The notes under the pieces are model-generated. The model was given only the letters and a program-made list of their open reading frames with translations, was not told the DNA's origin and searched no databases. A program made the translations under genes and the position numbers. A stretch of DNA of 64,000 nt. Source: Amycolatopsis bullii (lineage in GTDB: Bacteria; Actinomycetota; Actinomycetes; Mycobacteriales; Pseudonocardiaceae). Below, piece after piece: positions 43,286-52,103 of the stretch; the first letter of the stretch is position 1; each line of letters starts with the position of its first letter. Location: positions 124,001-188,000 of the forward strand of contig NZ_BNAW01000007.1 of the NCBI RefSeq assembly GCF_014654205.1, read 5' to 3'.

Positions 43286-44485
43286 TCAGCCGCGCGGGAG
43301 CGACGCCACCCCGGCCAGCAGCCGGTCCACGTCGTCCTCGGTCGTGTACGGGGCGATCCCCGCCCGCACCGCCCCCGCGTCGCCCAGCCCCAGGTGCCGC
43401 GAACACTCCAGCGCGTAGAAACTCCCCGCCGGAGCGTTCACCCCGTGCGCCCCCAGGTGCTCGTACACCGCCTGCGACGCCACCCCGTCCACCGAGAACA
43501 ACACCGTCGGGGTCCGGTGCCGCCCCGGGGCCCCGTACCGCGTGACCTCCGGCAACGCAGCGAGACCACCGTCGAGGCGGGCCAGCAGCGCGGTCTCGTG
43601 CGCCTCCAGCTCCGCCATCGACGCCTGCAACCGCGACCGGCGCGATCCCGTTCCCGGCACGAGCCCCGCGAGGAAGTCGATCGCCGCGGTGGTGCCCGCC
43701 AGCAGCTCGTACGGCAGCGTGCCCAGCTCGAACCGCTCCGGCACCGTGTTCGTCGAGGGCAGCAGCTTGTCCGGGTGCAGCGTCTCGAGCAACGCCGGCG
43801 CCGCCGCGACCACGCCGAGGTGCGGCCCGAGGAACTTGTACGGCGAGCACGCGTAGAAATCCGCTCCGAGCGCCGTGATGTCCACGAAAGCGTGCGGGGT
43901 CAGGTGGACGCCGTCGACGTACAGCAGCGCGCCCGCCGCGTGCACCTCGGCCGCGATCGCCGGGATGTCCGGGCGGGTGCCCAGCAGGTTCGACGCCGCC
44001 GTCACCGCGACCAGCCGCGTCCGGTCCGACAGCAGCCCGCCGAGCGGCGCGAGTTCCCCGGTGGCCGGGTCGAAATCCGCCCAGCGCACGGTCGCGCCGG
44101 CCGCCGCCGCGGCCTGGACCCACGGGCGGATGTTGGCGTCGTGGTCGAGGCGGGTGACCACGACTTCGTCGCCGGGACCCCACTTCTGGGCCAGCGTCCG
44201 GGAGAAGTCGTAGGTCAGCTGCGTCATGCTGCGGCCGAAGACCACGCCGGCCGGGTCGGCGGCGAGCAGGTCGGCGACGGCGTGCCGGGCTTCGGCCACG
44301 ACCGCGCTCGCCCGGCGCTCGGCCGCCGTGACGACGCCGCGGTTGGCGATCGCCGCGCACAGCGTGCCGGCCACCGCGTCCCCGACGACGTCGGGGACCT
44401 GCGAGCCGCCCGGTCCGTCGAAGTGGGCCGCGCCGCCGTCGAGGGCGGGGAAGTGCGCACGGATCGTCTGAACGTCGTAGGTCAC
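43286..44485 (-). CDS. Class V aminotransferase, cysteine desulfurase-like
   Basis: A 399-residue PLP enzyme. The PLP lysine is in ACSPYKFLGPHLG, and LYVDGVHLTPHAFVD supplies the cofactor Asp/His. HFDGPGGSQVPDVV near the start and NRGVVTAAERRASAVV are typical of the cysteine desulfurase-like branch named after aminotransferase class V (VC1184-like). The product and partner are unknown. GTG 44485 is used because the family N-terminus starts there; the ribosome site is weak. It shares a bidirectional terminator with the EF-G-like gene. Confidence 0.88.
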   Translation of the reverse strand: MTYDVQTIRAHFPALDGGAAHFDGPGGSQVPDVVGDAVAGTLCAAIANRGVVTAAERRASAVVAEARHAVADLLAADPAGVVFGRSMTQLTYDFSRTLAQKWGPGDEVVVTRLDHDANIRPWVQAAAAAGATVRWADFDPATGELAPLGGLLSDRTRLVAVTAASNLLGTRPDIPAIAAEVHAAGALLYVDGVHLTPHAFVDITALGADFYACSPYKFLGPHLGVVAAAPALLETLHPDKLLPSTNTVPERFELGTLPYELLAGTTAAIDFLAGLVPGTGSRRSRLQASMAELEAHETALLARLDGGLAALPEVTRYGAPGRHRTPTVLFSVDGVASQAVYEHLGAHGVNAPAGSFYALECSRHLGLGDAGAVRAGIAPYTTEDDVDRLLAGVASLPRG

Positions 44486-44534
44486 GCCGCCAGCATGCCG
44501 AACGGCGGCCGCCCGTCTCAAGATCCCGGGGTGG

Positions 44535-44750
44535 TCAGCGGTTGCGCGGGTGCTCCCGTGCCCGGCGTTCGTTGCCGTGCTTGTAGTTGCCGGTCACCCG
44601 GGCCATCAGCTGCTGGTCGTCACCCCGCGCCACCGCCGCGAGGAACCGGGCGGCGGCGGCCCCGCGCAGCGTGCCGGCGGGACGGCCGTGGTGGGTGATC
44701 GTCACGGTGCCGCGTTCGTCTCGGTAGGCGAAGCCTTCCGGTGTCCCCAT
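44535..44750 (-). CDS. Small conserved hypothetical protein
   Basis: A 71-residue basic protein of a type widespread in actinobacteria. The pattern TVTITHHGRPAGTLRG, AARFLAAV and QLMARVTGNYKHGNER is recalled from many small uncharacterised proteins. It has no signal or membrane segment. The frame continues upstream, but ATG 44750 matches the family start. It is divergent from the GT87 gene and lies 49 bases beyond the aminotransferase start, on the same strand. Confidence 0.72.
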   Translation of the reverse strand: MGTPEGFAYRDERGTVTITHHGRPAGTLRGAAAARFLAAVARGDDQQLMARVTGNYKHGNERRAREHPRNR

Positions 44751-44867
44751 GCGCCCAGGGTGGCACGCGCGGCAACCGGTTTTCCCGGGGTCGCTTCGGG
44801 GGTTTCCCGGATGGTGCCCGGGCCGGGACCCGACAGAATGCCAGGGGTGACCGGAGGGGGAGCAGGG

Positions 44868-46096
44868 GTGCGGGCGTGGCTGGGGAACAAGTACGTGCTG
44901 CCGGGTGCGCAGCTGCTGGTGCTGGTGGCGGTGCTCGTGTCGTACAACGGCGGCCGGTGGCGCTTCCCGGCCTACCGCGTCGACCTCGACGTCTACCGGC
45001 TCGGCTCGACGGCGCTGCTCCACGGCCAGGCGCTGTACGGCACGCTGCCGCTCACCGGTGACGGCCAGTCGCTGCTGTTCACCTACCCGCCGTTCGCGGC
45101 GATCGTGCTGGCCCCGCTGGCGCTCCTGCCGTACTGGGCCGCCTGTCTCGGCCTCACCCTGCTGACGCTCGGGGTGCTGGCGGCGGTCCTGGTGACCGTG
45201 CTGCGCGCGCTCGGCGCGCGGTGCGACTGGCGGCGGGTCGCGGCGCTGCTGCTGGCCGCCGAGGTGCTGGAGCCGGTGCTGCGCACGCTGTACGCCGGGC
45301 AGCTCGACCTGCTGCTGCTGGCGCTGGTCGTGCTGGACGTCCTGGGGGACCACCCCCGCCTGCCGCGCGGCCTGCTGATCGGGCTCGCCGCGGCGGTGAA
45401 GCTGACCCCGGCGGTGTTCCTGCTGTACTTCCTGCTCCGCCGCGACACCCGGGCCGCGGTGACCGCCGGGGTGACCTTCCTGGCCGCGACGGCGCTGGGC
45501 TTCCTGCTCGCCGGCGCCGACTCGGTGCGGTACTGGACGGGCGCGCTGTGGGACACCGGCCGCGTCGGCGAGCCGACCTACGCCGGCGACCAGTCGCTGC
45601 TCGGGCTGCTGGCCAGGGCGGGGGTGCCGGCGGAGGCGCGGACGGCGTGGTGGCTGCCGCTGGTGGCGGTCGTCCTCGCGCTGACGGTGTGGGGCATGCG
45701 GCGTGCGCTGGCCGCGGGGGAGCGGACCGTCGCACTCGGCCTCAACGCGCTCGGCGGGCTCTGGTCTCGCCGATCTCCTGGACCCACCACTGGGTCTGGG
45801 CCGTGGTCGTCCTGCTCGGCTGGGCGGAGCTGGCCCGCCGCACGCGGCGGCGCGGCTTCGCCGTGCCGGCCGGGACGGGTGCGGTGCTCTTCGTCGCCGG
45901 GCCGCAGTGGTGGTGGCCGCGGGGCGGGGAGGCGGAACGGCACTGGAACTTCGGCCAGCAGCTTTCCGGCAACGGCTATGTCCTTTTCGGACTCGCGGTG
46001 CTGCTCACGGCGGTGCTGGTGCGGTTCCCGCCGCGGGACGAGCCACTCAGCGACGTCGTGCCGGCCCGCGCCGGAGCCAGCCCCCTCCCAGGATGA
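44868..46096 (+). pseudogene. GT87 (DUF2029) mannosyltransferase, frameshifted
   Basis: A polytopic membrane glycosyltransferase of the DUF2029/GT87 family, which uses polyprenyl-phosphate mannose on the outer membrane face. Motifs include VDLDVYRLGSTALL, LFTYPPFAAIVLAPL and GQLDLLLLALVVLDVLGD. The frame reads well to ALNALGGL at about 45760, then changes; the matching continuation VSPISWTHHWVWAVVVLLGW is in the next frame and runs to 46096. One missing C (GGGCTC-TGGTCTCG instead of GGGCTCCTGGTCTCG) explains it. Both halves keep normal coding character, so the break is recent or an assembly error. GTG 44868 is chosen for GGAGGGG upstream. Confidence 0.85.
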
Positions 46097-46481
46097 GCAT
46101 CGCCGTGCCGAGCGCCAGGTCGAGGCAGACGCCGGCGGTGTTCCACGGGAGCGTGTCGGTGATCGCCGACGGCAGCGGGAGCAGTCCGGCGAAGCCGGCC
46201 ACGACGTAGCAGGCACCGGCGACGACCAGGAACCGCGCGGCCCAGCGCGAGGAGCGCGTGCAGAACACCGCGGCGGCGCCGGTCAGCAGGTGCACCAGCG
46301 TCCACACCCCGGAGACGGCGAGCACGCCGAAGAGCACGCGCGGACCGCCCCCGTCCGCGACCCCGGCCATCAGCTCCAGCGCGGCGAGGACGAGGAAGAG
46401 CAGGCCGATCAGCATGCCCATGCCCTGCACGGGGGCGGGACCCCGCCGGGGTGCCCGGGTCTCGGGTTCGGTGGCCGTCAT
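46047..46481 (-). CDS. DUF4383-like four-helix membrane protein
   Basis: A 144-residue protein with four hydrophobic segments (GMLIGLLFLVLAALELMAG, RVLFGVLAVSGVWTLVHLL, AARFLVVAGACYVVAGFAG, and a C-terminal AGVCLDLALGTAMLILGG). Length and pattern fit DUF4383, a family of small actinobacterial membrane proteins of unknown function. The N-terminus is basic and Pro-rich. It converges with the GT87 gene and overlaps its last 50 bases. Confidence 0.75.
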   Translation of the reverse strand: MTATEPETRAPRRGPAPVQGMGMLIGLLFLVLAALELMAGVADGGGPRVLFGVLAVSGVWTLVHLLTGAAAVFCTRSSRWAARFLVVAGACYVVAGFAGLLPLPSAITDTLPWNTAGVCLDLALGTAMLILGGGWLRRGPARRR

Positions 46482-46506
46482 GCCTTCGGGGTTCCCCGCG
46501 CGAACC

Positions 46507-46532
46507 CTTTTAATGCACCGCATCAGGGGTAT
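46507..46532 (+). promoter_or_regulatory. Sigma-B/F-like promoter of the SRPBCC gene
   Basis: CTTT (46507-46510), 16 bases, then GGGTAT (46527-46532), one base off the GTTT form. The ATG is 32 bases further on with GAGGAG before it. Third occurrence of this element in the window. Confidence 0.4.
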
Positions 46533-46563
46533 CCGGGCACGATTCGGACGACGAGGAGCGAAA

Positions 46564-47025
46564 ATGACCGAGTACCGCCACAGCGCGACCGCCGACATCC
46601 CCGCGGACGAGCTGTTCGCGTTCCTGAGCCACCCGGAGAACCTGCCCCGGTACTTCCCGCAGATGAAGGTCGCCGAGCCGCAGGGCGGGGACAGCGTCCA
46701 CGTCGAGGCCGAGGTGCACGGCCACCGCGTCGCGAGCGAGGCGTGGCTGCACACCGACCCGGGCACCCGGTCGCTGAAGTGGGGTGCCGAAGGCCCCGAC
46801 GACTACCACGGCGAACTGCGCATCCGCGAAGACGGCCCGGCGACCTCGGAAATCACCGTGACGCTGCACAGCGTCCGCGAAGCCGACGGGGACGAGGTCC
46901 AGCAGGGCCTCGAGCGCACGGTCGCCGCGATGACGCACGCGGCGTCCGCCGACGCCGACGTCGAGGCCGCCGAAGGCCAGGGCGGCTGGACCTCCTACGA
47001 CGACAAGAGGGACTCGTCGAGCTGA
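46564..47025 (+). CDS. SRPBCC (polyketide cyclase/dehydrase-like) protein
   Basis: A 153-residue START-like helix-grip protein: RHSATADIPADELFAFLSHP at the start, with YFPQMKVAEPQGGD, then alternating strands and a long C-terminal helix (VQQGLERTVAAMTHAA). It binds a small hydrophobic ligand or supports ring closure; the substrate is unknown. The tail (EAAEGQGGWTSYDDKRD) is acidic and disordered. The last 31 bases overlap the end of the convergent monooxygenase gene. A sigma-B-like promoter suggests stress induction. Confidence 0.85.
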   Translation: MTEYRHSATADIPADELFAFLSHPENLPRYFPQMKVAEPQGGDSVHVEAEVHGHRVASEAWLHTDPGTRSLKWGAEGPDDYHGELRIREDGPATSEITVTLHSVREADGDEVQQGLERTVAAMTHAASADADVEAAEGQGGWTSYDDKRDSSS

Positions 47026-48191
47026 GGCGGGAACGGCCCGTAGGCGTTGCCGCGGGCGCCGCGGATGCGCACCGCGGGCACGGCGAACAGGTACTTGAGC
47101 AGCTTCGGCGGCGCGGTGCCCCGGCCGCGGGCCCGGGCGGCGGCCGCCCGCCGTTCCACCCGCACCTGGTCGGCCTGGACCCGCTCGATCGCGCGGATCC
47201 GGTCGGCCTGGACGCCCGCGAGGTCGGCCGGGGTGACGCCGCCGCGGCGGAAGGCCGGGACCAGCCGGTTCGCCGCGGCGACGGCGTCCTGGATCGCCAT
47301 CAGGATGCCGTTGCCGCCGACCGGGGAGATGACGTGGGCGGCGTCGCCGAGCAGCAGCAGGCCCGGGCGGTGCCAGCGGTCGACGCGCGAGATGTCGACC
47401 GACAGCAGCGTCGTCTGCGAGAAGTCCGTGAGCAGGTGGGCCCGGTCGGCCAGCCACGGCACGCGCTCGCGCACGAACGCCCGGATCGGCTCGACCCCGC
47501 GTTCGCGCAACGCCGGGTACGAGCCCTTCTCGACGCTGTAACCGACCTGCCAGTCGCGGACGCCGCCGAGGACGCCGATGTAGGCGTCGCGCCCGAAGTA
47601 GAGGTCGAGGTCCGCGTCCGGCGGGTCGCCGGGGGAGCGGGGCAGCCGGAACCAGAGCAGGTCGGTGGTGGCGCCCAGTGGCCGGGCTTCGAGCCCGGCC
47701 AGGCGCCGCACGGTGGAGAAGCGTCCGTCGGCGCCGACGACGACGGACGCGGTGAGCTCACCGCCGCGGTGACGGACGCCGGCCACCACGCCGTCGTCCT
47801 CGAGCAGCCAGGTGACCTTGGCGTTGGTCCGCAGCGTGAACGACGGGAGCTCGCTCGCGCGTTCGGCGAGGAAGTCGAGGAACCGCACCTGCGGCATCAG
47901 GGCGATGTACCCGAACGGGGTGCGGAGGCGGTCGTAGTCGGCGGCGCGGTAGACGCCGTCCGGGGTGTGGAAGCGGAACGAGCGCGCCTTGAAGTGGTCG
48001 AGGGCCAGCAGGTCTTCGGCCAGGCCGAGGCGGTCGAGCAGCTCGAGGGTGTACGGGTGCAGCGAATCGCCGCGGAAGTCGCGGTCGAAGTCCGACCGCG
48101 CTTCCAGCACGGTGACCTCGATCCCGGCGCGGGCGAGCAGGTAGCCGAGCAGCAGCCCGCCGGGACCGCCGCCCGCGATCGCGACGCTCAC
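46995..48191 (-). CDS. FAD-dependent monooxygenase, PHBH type
   Basis: A 398-residue flavoprotein. GGGPGGLLLGYLLARAG at the start is the FAD dinucleotide motif, VVGADGRFSTVRRLAG is the DG motif, and LLLGDAAHVISPVGGNGI is the GD motif of class A aromatic or quinone hydroxylases. NADPH and O2 are the co-substrates. GTG 48191 overlaps the upstream stop as GTGA, so it is coupled to the DUF385-type gene in a two-gene unit controlled by MarR. It probably hydroxylates an aromatic or polyketide-like compound that is also the inducer. Confidence 0.92.
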   Translation of the reverse strand: MSVAIAGGGPGGLLLGYLLARAGIEVTVLEARSDFDRDFRGDSLHPYTLELLDRLGLAEDLLALDHFKARSFRFHTPDGVYRAADYDRLRTPFGYIALMPQVRFLDFLAERASELPSFTLRTNAKVTWLLEDDGVVAGVRHRGGELTASVVVGADGRFSTVRRLAGLEARPLGATTDLLWFRLPRSPGDPPDADLDLYFGRDAYIGVLGGVRDWQVGYSVEKGSYPALRERGVEPIRAFVRERVPWLADRAHLLTDFSQTTLLSVDISRVDRWHRPGLLLLGDAAHVISPVGGNGILMAIQDAVAAANRLVPAFRRGGVTPADLAGVQADRIRAIERVQADQVRVERRAAAARARGRGTAPPKLLKYLFAVPAVRIRGARGNAYGPFPPQLDESLLSS

Positions 48192-48637
48192 GAGCCCGCG
48201 GCCGACAGGCGGAACACCGCCATGCCGGGCAGGTGCTCGAGGATCTGCGCCGGGGTCGCGTCCTGGGGGACCGGGAACGCCCGGATCGCCCACGGCACCG
48301 ACATCGCGGCGAGGTACGCGGCGACCACCGCGGCCGCCTCCTCGCCGACGGCGGGGTCCGCCCGGCGCTCCTCGCGGTGGCCGCCGGACAGCAGCGCGCA
48401 CTCCGGTGTGGCCAGGAGGTTCTCCACCCAGTCGCGGTCCCGGACCGGCGAGACGAGGTACTGGCCGCCGTCGTGCGCCACCACGGCCAGGGGTACGCGC
48501 CGCGGCTCGCCGGAGCGGCGGCCCCGCGTCTCGACGACACGCAGGGCGTACCCGCCGTCCGGTGGGGTTTCGGCGGGCGCGTCGATCAGCTTCGCGGTCA
48601 TTTCGGCGTTCATCGCTCGGACGTCCACGAGGTCCAC
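48188..48637 (-). CDS. DUF385-type (deazaflavin-dependent nitroreductase-like) protein
   Basis: A 149-residue protein resembling F420-dependent nitroreductase/quinone reductases (DUF385): VVETRGRRSGEPRRVPLAVV corresponds to their TTTGRRSG-R segment, followed by GGQYLVSPVRDRDWVENLLA. Later parts are less conserved, so cofactor use is inferred. Starts at GTG 48637 and ATG 48613 are possible; GTG is used because a TAGTTT box seven bases before it would give a leaderless message and no ribosome site serves either start. It is coupled to the flavin monooxygenase gene. Confidence 0.75.
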   Translation of the reverse strand: MDLVDVRAMNAEMTAKLIDAPAETPPDGGYALRVVETRGRRSGEPRRVPLAVVAHDGGQYLVSPVRDRDWVENLLATPECALLSGGHREERRADPAVGEEAAAVVAAYLAAMSVPWAIRAFPVPQDATPAQILEHLPGMAVFRLSAAGS

Positions 48638-48648
48638 CGTAGCAAAAC

Positions 48649-48667
48649 TAGTTAGATTGTCTAGCTA
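48649..48667. promoter_or_regulatory. MarR operator between divergent genes
   Basis: TAGTTAGA, TTG, TCTAGCTA forms a 19-bp inverted repeat with one mismatch, centred in the 45-bp gap between the reductase start (minus) and the MarR start (plus). It overlaps the -10 regions of both promoters (TAGTTT on the minus strand; TTAAAA at 48670-48675), so one dimer would silence both directions. Confidence 0.8.
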
Positions 48668-48682
48668 CCTTAAAATGACCCG

Positions 48683-49141
48683 GTGGAAGACAGTCCCGTC
48701 GCCCTGCGGGTGAACCTGGCCCTGCGTGAGCTGCTCGCGCTCGCCCACGACGTCCAGGTCGCCCTGGCCCGGCGGCTCGGCCTCGGCGCGACCGACGTGC
48801 AGGCCCTGCAGCACCTGGCGGCCGGCACGCCGATGGGCACCGTGGACCTCGCCCACGCGCTCAAGATCCGGTCCGCGTCGGCGACGGTGCTGGTCGACCG
48901 CCTGGAGGCGGCCGGGCACGTCCGCCGCGACCCGCACCCGCGCGACGGACGGCGGGTCACCCTCGTCGTCAGCGAACCGGCGCGGGCCGAGGTCCGGGCC
49001 GCGCTGGCCCCGCTCGTCGACGCCATCACCCGGCTGACGGACGGGTTGCCGCCGGAGCAGGCGGAGGTGGTGGCGAGGTTCCTCGGCGACACCACCGAGA
49101 TCTTCCGTGGTTACGCTGCGGAGCCGCCGGAAGCGGGTTAG
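48683..49141 (+). CDS. MarR-family transcriptional regulator
   Basis: A 152-residue winged-helix repressor. Recognition helix and wing are visible in TVDLAHALKIRSASATVLVD and RLEAAGHVRRDPHPRDGRRV, and long N- and C-terminal helices form the dimer. GTG 48683 is seven bases after TTAAAAT, a good -10 box, so the message is probably leaderless. It represses itself and the divergent reductase-monooxygenase pair through the palindrome at 48649-48667 and releases on binding an aromatic compound. Confidence 0.92.
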   Translation: MEDSPVALRVNLALRELLALAHDVQVALARRLGLGATDVQALQHLAAGTPMGTVDLAHALKIRSASATVLVDRLEAAGHVRRDPHPRDGRRVTLVVSEPARAEVRAALAPLVDAITRLTDGLPPEQAEVVARFLGDTTEIFRGYAAEPPEAG

Positions 49142-49151
49142 CGTTCGGCGC

Positions 49152-50650
49152 ATGCGAGACGAGCCCGCGCTGTGGCTGTTCGCCGACCAGCTCGGGCCGC
49201 ACTTCCACGGCACACCCCCGGCCACCGGAACCGGGACGTGCTCCTGATCCGGTCGGCCGCCGCGTTCGCCGCGAAACCGTTCCACCGGCAGAAGCTGCAC
49301 CTGATCCAGGCCGCGCTGTACCGGCTCGCCGCCGACCTCGGCGACCGCGTCACCCTGATCCACGCGCCCGACTACCGCACCGGGCTGCGCCGCTTCGGGC
49401 GGCCGGTGGTGGTGCACGAGCCGACGTCGCACGCGGCCGATGCCTTCGTCCGCCGGCTGCGCGACGAAGGTACCGTCACCGAAATCCTGCCCACGCCCGG
49501 TTTCGTGCTGTCCAAAGAGGACTTCGCCGCGTGGGCGGCGGGGCGCACCCGGTTCGTCATGGAGGACTTCTACCGCGACCAGCGCCGGAAGTTCGGCGTC
49601 CTGCTCGAAGCCGACGGCGAGCCCGCAGGCGGGCGGTGGAACTACGACCACGACAACCGGCGGCCGCCGCCGAAGGTCACCCGGCTCGACGTGCCGGCGC
49701 CCTGGCACCCGCGGGAGAACGAGATCGACGAGCGGGTCCGCGCCGAACTCGACGTAGCCGAACGCGCCGGGAGGATCCACCCGGTCGGCGTGGACGGGCC
49801 GCGGCAGTTCGCCGTCGGGCACGACGAAGCGAACCGGGCGCTGCGCCGGTTCCTCGACCACTGGCTGCCCGCTTTCGGCCCGCACCAGGACGCGATGCTG
49901 ACCCACGACTGGGCGATGGCGCACGCGCTGCTTTCGGTTCCGCTGAACCTCGGGCTGCTCGACCCGCGCGAGGTCGTGCGGCGGGCCGAGCGGCGGTACC
50001 GGGTCGGCGAGGCACTCCTGAGCAGCGTCGAAGGGTTCGTCCGGCAGGTGCTGGGCTGGCGGGAATGGGTCTGGCACCTGTACTGGCACCAAGGGCCGGA
50101 CTACCTGCGCCGCAACGCCCTGCACGCCCACCGCGAACTGCCCCGGTGGTGGCGGACGCTGGACGCCGACGCGGTGGAGGCGGCGTGCCTGCGCACCGCG
50201 CTGGCCGGGGTGCGCGACCGCGGCTACGCCCACCACGTCGAACGCCTGATGGTGCTCGGCAACCACGGGCTGCAGCGCGGGTACGACCCGGCCGAGTTGA
50301 CCCGCTGGTTCGCCACCGCCTTCGTCGACGGCTTCCCCTGGGTGATGCCGGCGAACGTGGTCGGCATGAGCCAGTACGCCGACGGCGGGCTCGTCGCGAC
50401 CAAGCCGTACGCGGCCGGCGGCGCGTACATCAACCGGATGAGCGACCACTGCGGCGGCTGCGTCTACGACCCGAAGAAACGGACGGGGCCGGACGCGTGC
50501 CCGTTCACCGCGGGGTACTGGGCGTTCCTGGACCGCAACGCCGGGCGGCTGCGGGGGAACCACCGGATGCGCCGGCCGTTGAGCGGCCTCGAGAGGCTCG
50601 CGGATCGCACCGAGGTCGTCGCCCGCGAAGCCGAGCGCGAGCACTTCTGA
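49152..50650 (+). pseudogene. Photolyase-related protein (FeS-BCP type), frameshifted near its start
   Basis: The product resembles the FeS-containing bacterial photolyase/cryptochrome group. FAD-site-like segments GWREWVWHLYWHQ, HVERLMVLGNHGLQRGYDP, WVMPANVVGMSQYADGG and the iron-sulfur cysteines in DHCGGCVYDP and DACPFTAGYW are intact. The start ATG 49152 (MRDEPALWLFADQLGPHF) is in a different frame: it reaches a stop at about 49246, while the main frame resumes HRNRDVLLIRS. Adding one C to the CCCCC run near 49212 restores one continuous protein of about 500 residues. The gene otherwise looks functional, so a sequencing error or phase-variable tract are alternatives. Confidence 0.85.
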
Positions 50651-52103
50651 TCGCATAACGGCCTATACGGCCACGGCCGAACGAAGCCAATGTCGCCAGG
50701 GTGAACAAGCCAACGGCAACGGCCGCGGCGACCTGGACGCTCGCGGTGCAGGCCGCCCGGGCCGCCGCGAGGAGCTCGGCCGCCTGCGCCAGCCCGTGCG
50801 CCGCCGCCTCCGCCTGGGCCGGACCGGCCAGCGCCAGCCGGTGCACCGGGTCCGGCACGCCAGGCGGCACCACCAGGTGCGCGGCGTAGACGGCCGCGGC
50901 CAGCGAGCCGAACGCCGTCGTGCCCAGGCCGGCGCCCAGCTCGTACCCGGTCTTCTCGACCGCGGCCGCCCCGCCCGCCCGGTCGGCGGGGGCGGCCGAG
51001 AGGAGCGTGTCCGTGCTCGACGTCAGCGCCAGAGCCATCCCCAGGCCCGAGCCGACGAGCGCGCCGCCCAGCCACCACGGCGACGTCAGCCCGCCCGCCG
51101 CCGGGATGGCGAGGGACGCCGCCGCCAAGGCGAACCCCGCCGTGCGGACGCGGGTGTTGCCGAACCGGTCCAGCAGCCGCGGGGCCACCACGCTGCCCAC
51201 CGCGGACGCGCCGAGCACGAGCAGCAGCCGTTCCGCCGCGGCCACCGGGGAGAGGCCGACCACGACCTGCAGGTACTGGGCGAGCAGCAGGCCGAGCCCG
51301 ACCAGGGTGCTCATCACCAGCAGCACGCCGGCGGCCGCGCCCGGCACGCCCGGCCGGCTGAACAGCGTCAGATCCAGCAGAGGAGCTTCGGCTCGCCGCT
51401 GGCGCCGGACGAACAGTCCGAGGAGGACGCACCCGGCCGCCCCCGCCGCGAAGCCGCCCCCCGACGGCCCGACGGCGAAGGCGAGGCCGAGCACGCCACC
51501 GGCCGCGAGCACCGCGCTGGGCGCGTCCCACGGCTCGCGGCCCCGTGGGCTGCGCGGCAGCCACCGCAGCGCCGCCACGACCGCGGCCAGGATCACCGGC
51601 GGGTTGACCAGGAACGTGGCCCGCCAGCCCCACCCCTGGACGAGCAGGCCGCCGAGGACCGGCCCGAACACCGACCCGGTGCCGGCGATGCCGCTGCACA
51701 CCGCGATCGCCGTGCGCCGCCGCCGCCGGTCCGGGAACAGTTCCCGCAGCAGCGCCATCGTCACCGGCATGATCAGCGCGCCGCCGACGCCGAGGGCCGC
51801 GCGGGCGGCGAGCAGGGCCGGGACGCCGGGGGCGAGCGCGCAGGCGAGCGAGGCCACCCCGAACACCGCGTAGCCGGTGACGAGCACGCGCCGCCGTCCG
51901 AAGCGGTCGCCGAGCGTGCCGGCCGGCAGGAGCAGCGGCGCCGCGGTGAGCGGGTAGATCGCCACGATCCAGACCTGCGCGGCGGCGCCGGGCCGCAGCT
52001 GCCGGACGAGATCGGGCAGCGCGACGTGCAGCACGGTGGCGTCGACCGCGACCAGGAAGAGCCCGGCGCCGAGCACGGCCAGCAGCGGCCCGGTCCGCGT
52101 CAC
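50505..52103 (-). CDS. MFS drug/lipid exporter, DHA2-like
   Basis: A membrane transporter of about 530 residues with 12 to 14 helices. VDATVLHVALPDLVRQL in TM1 and LGDRFGRRRVLVTGYAV in the first loop are the DHA2 (QacA/EmrB) signatures. GTG 52103 overlaps the PKS stop as GTGA, so this is the last gene of the FAAL-PKS operon and probably exports the product. After the last helix (near SFGRGRIGRYAI) about 50 Arg/Pro-rich residues follow, overlapping the photolyase 3' end by 146 bp on the other strand; this tail looks like antisense read-through and may reflect a lost stop. Confidence 0.9.
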   Translation of the reverse strand: MTRTGPLLAVLGAGLFLVAVDATVLHVALPDLVRQLRPGAAAQVWIVAIYPLTAAPLLLPAGTLGDRFGRRRVLVTGYAVFGVASLACALAPGVPALLAARAALGVGGALIMPVTMALLRELFPDRRRRRTAIAVCSGIAGTGSVFGPVLGGLLVQGWGWRATFLVNPPVILAAVVAALRWLPRSPRGREPWDAPSAVLAAGGVLGLAFAVGPSGGGFAAGAAGCVLLGLFVRRQRRAEAPLLDLTLFSRPGVPGAAAGVLLVMSTLVGLGLLLAQYLQVVVGLSPVAAAERLLLVLGASAVGSVVAPRLLDRFGNTRVRTAGFALAAASLAIPAAGGLTSPWWLGGALVGSGLGMALALTSSTDTLLSAAPADRAGGAAAVEKTGYELGAGLGTTAFGSLAAAVYAAHLVVPPGVPDPVHRLALAGPAQAEAAAHGLAQAAELLAAARAACTASVQVAAAVAVGLFTLATLASFGRGRIGRYAIRSARARLRGRRPRCDPRASRGRSTAGASGGSPAAARRCGPGTPSTPR

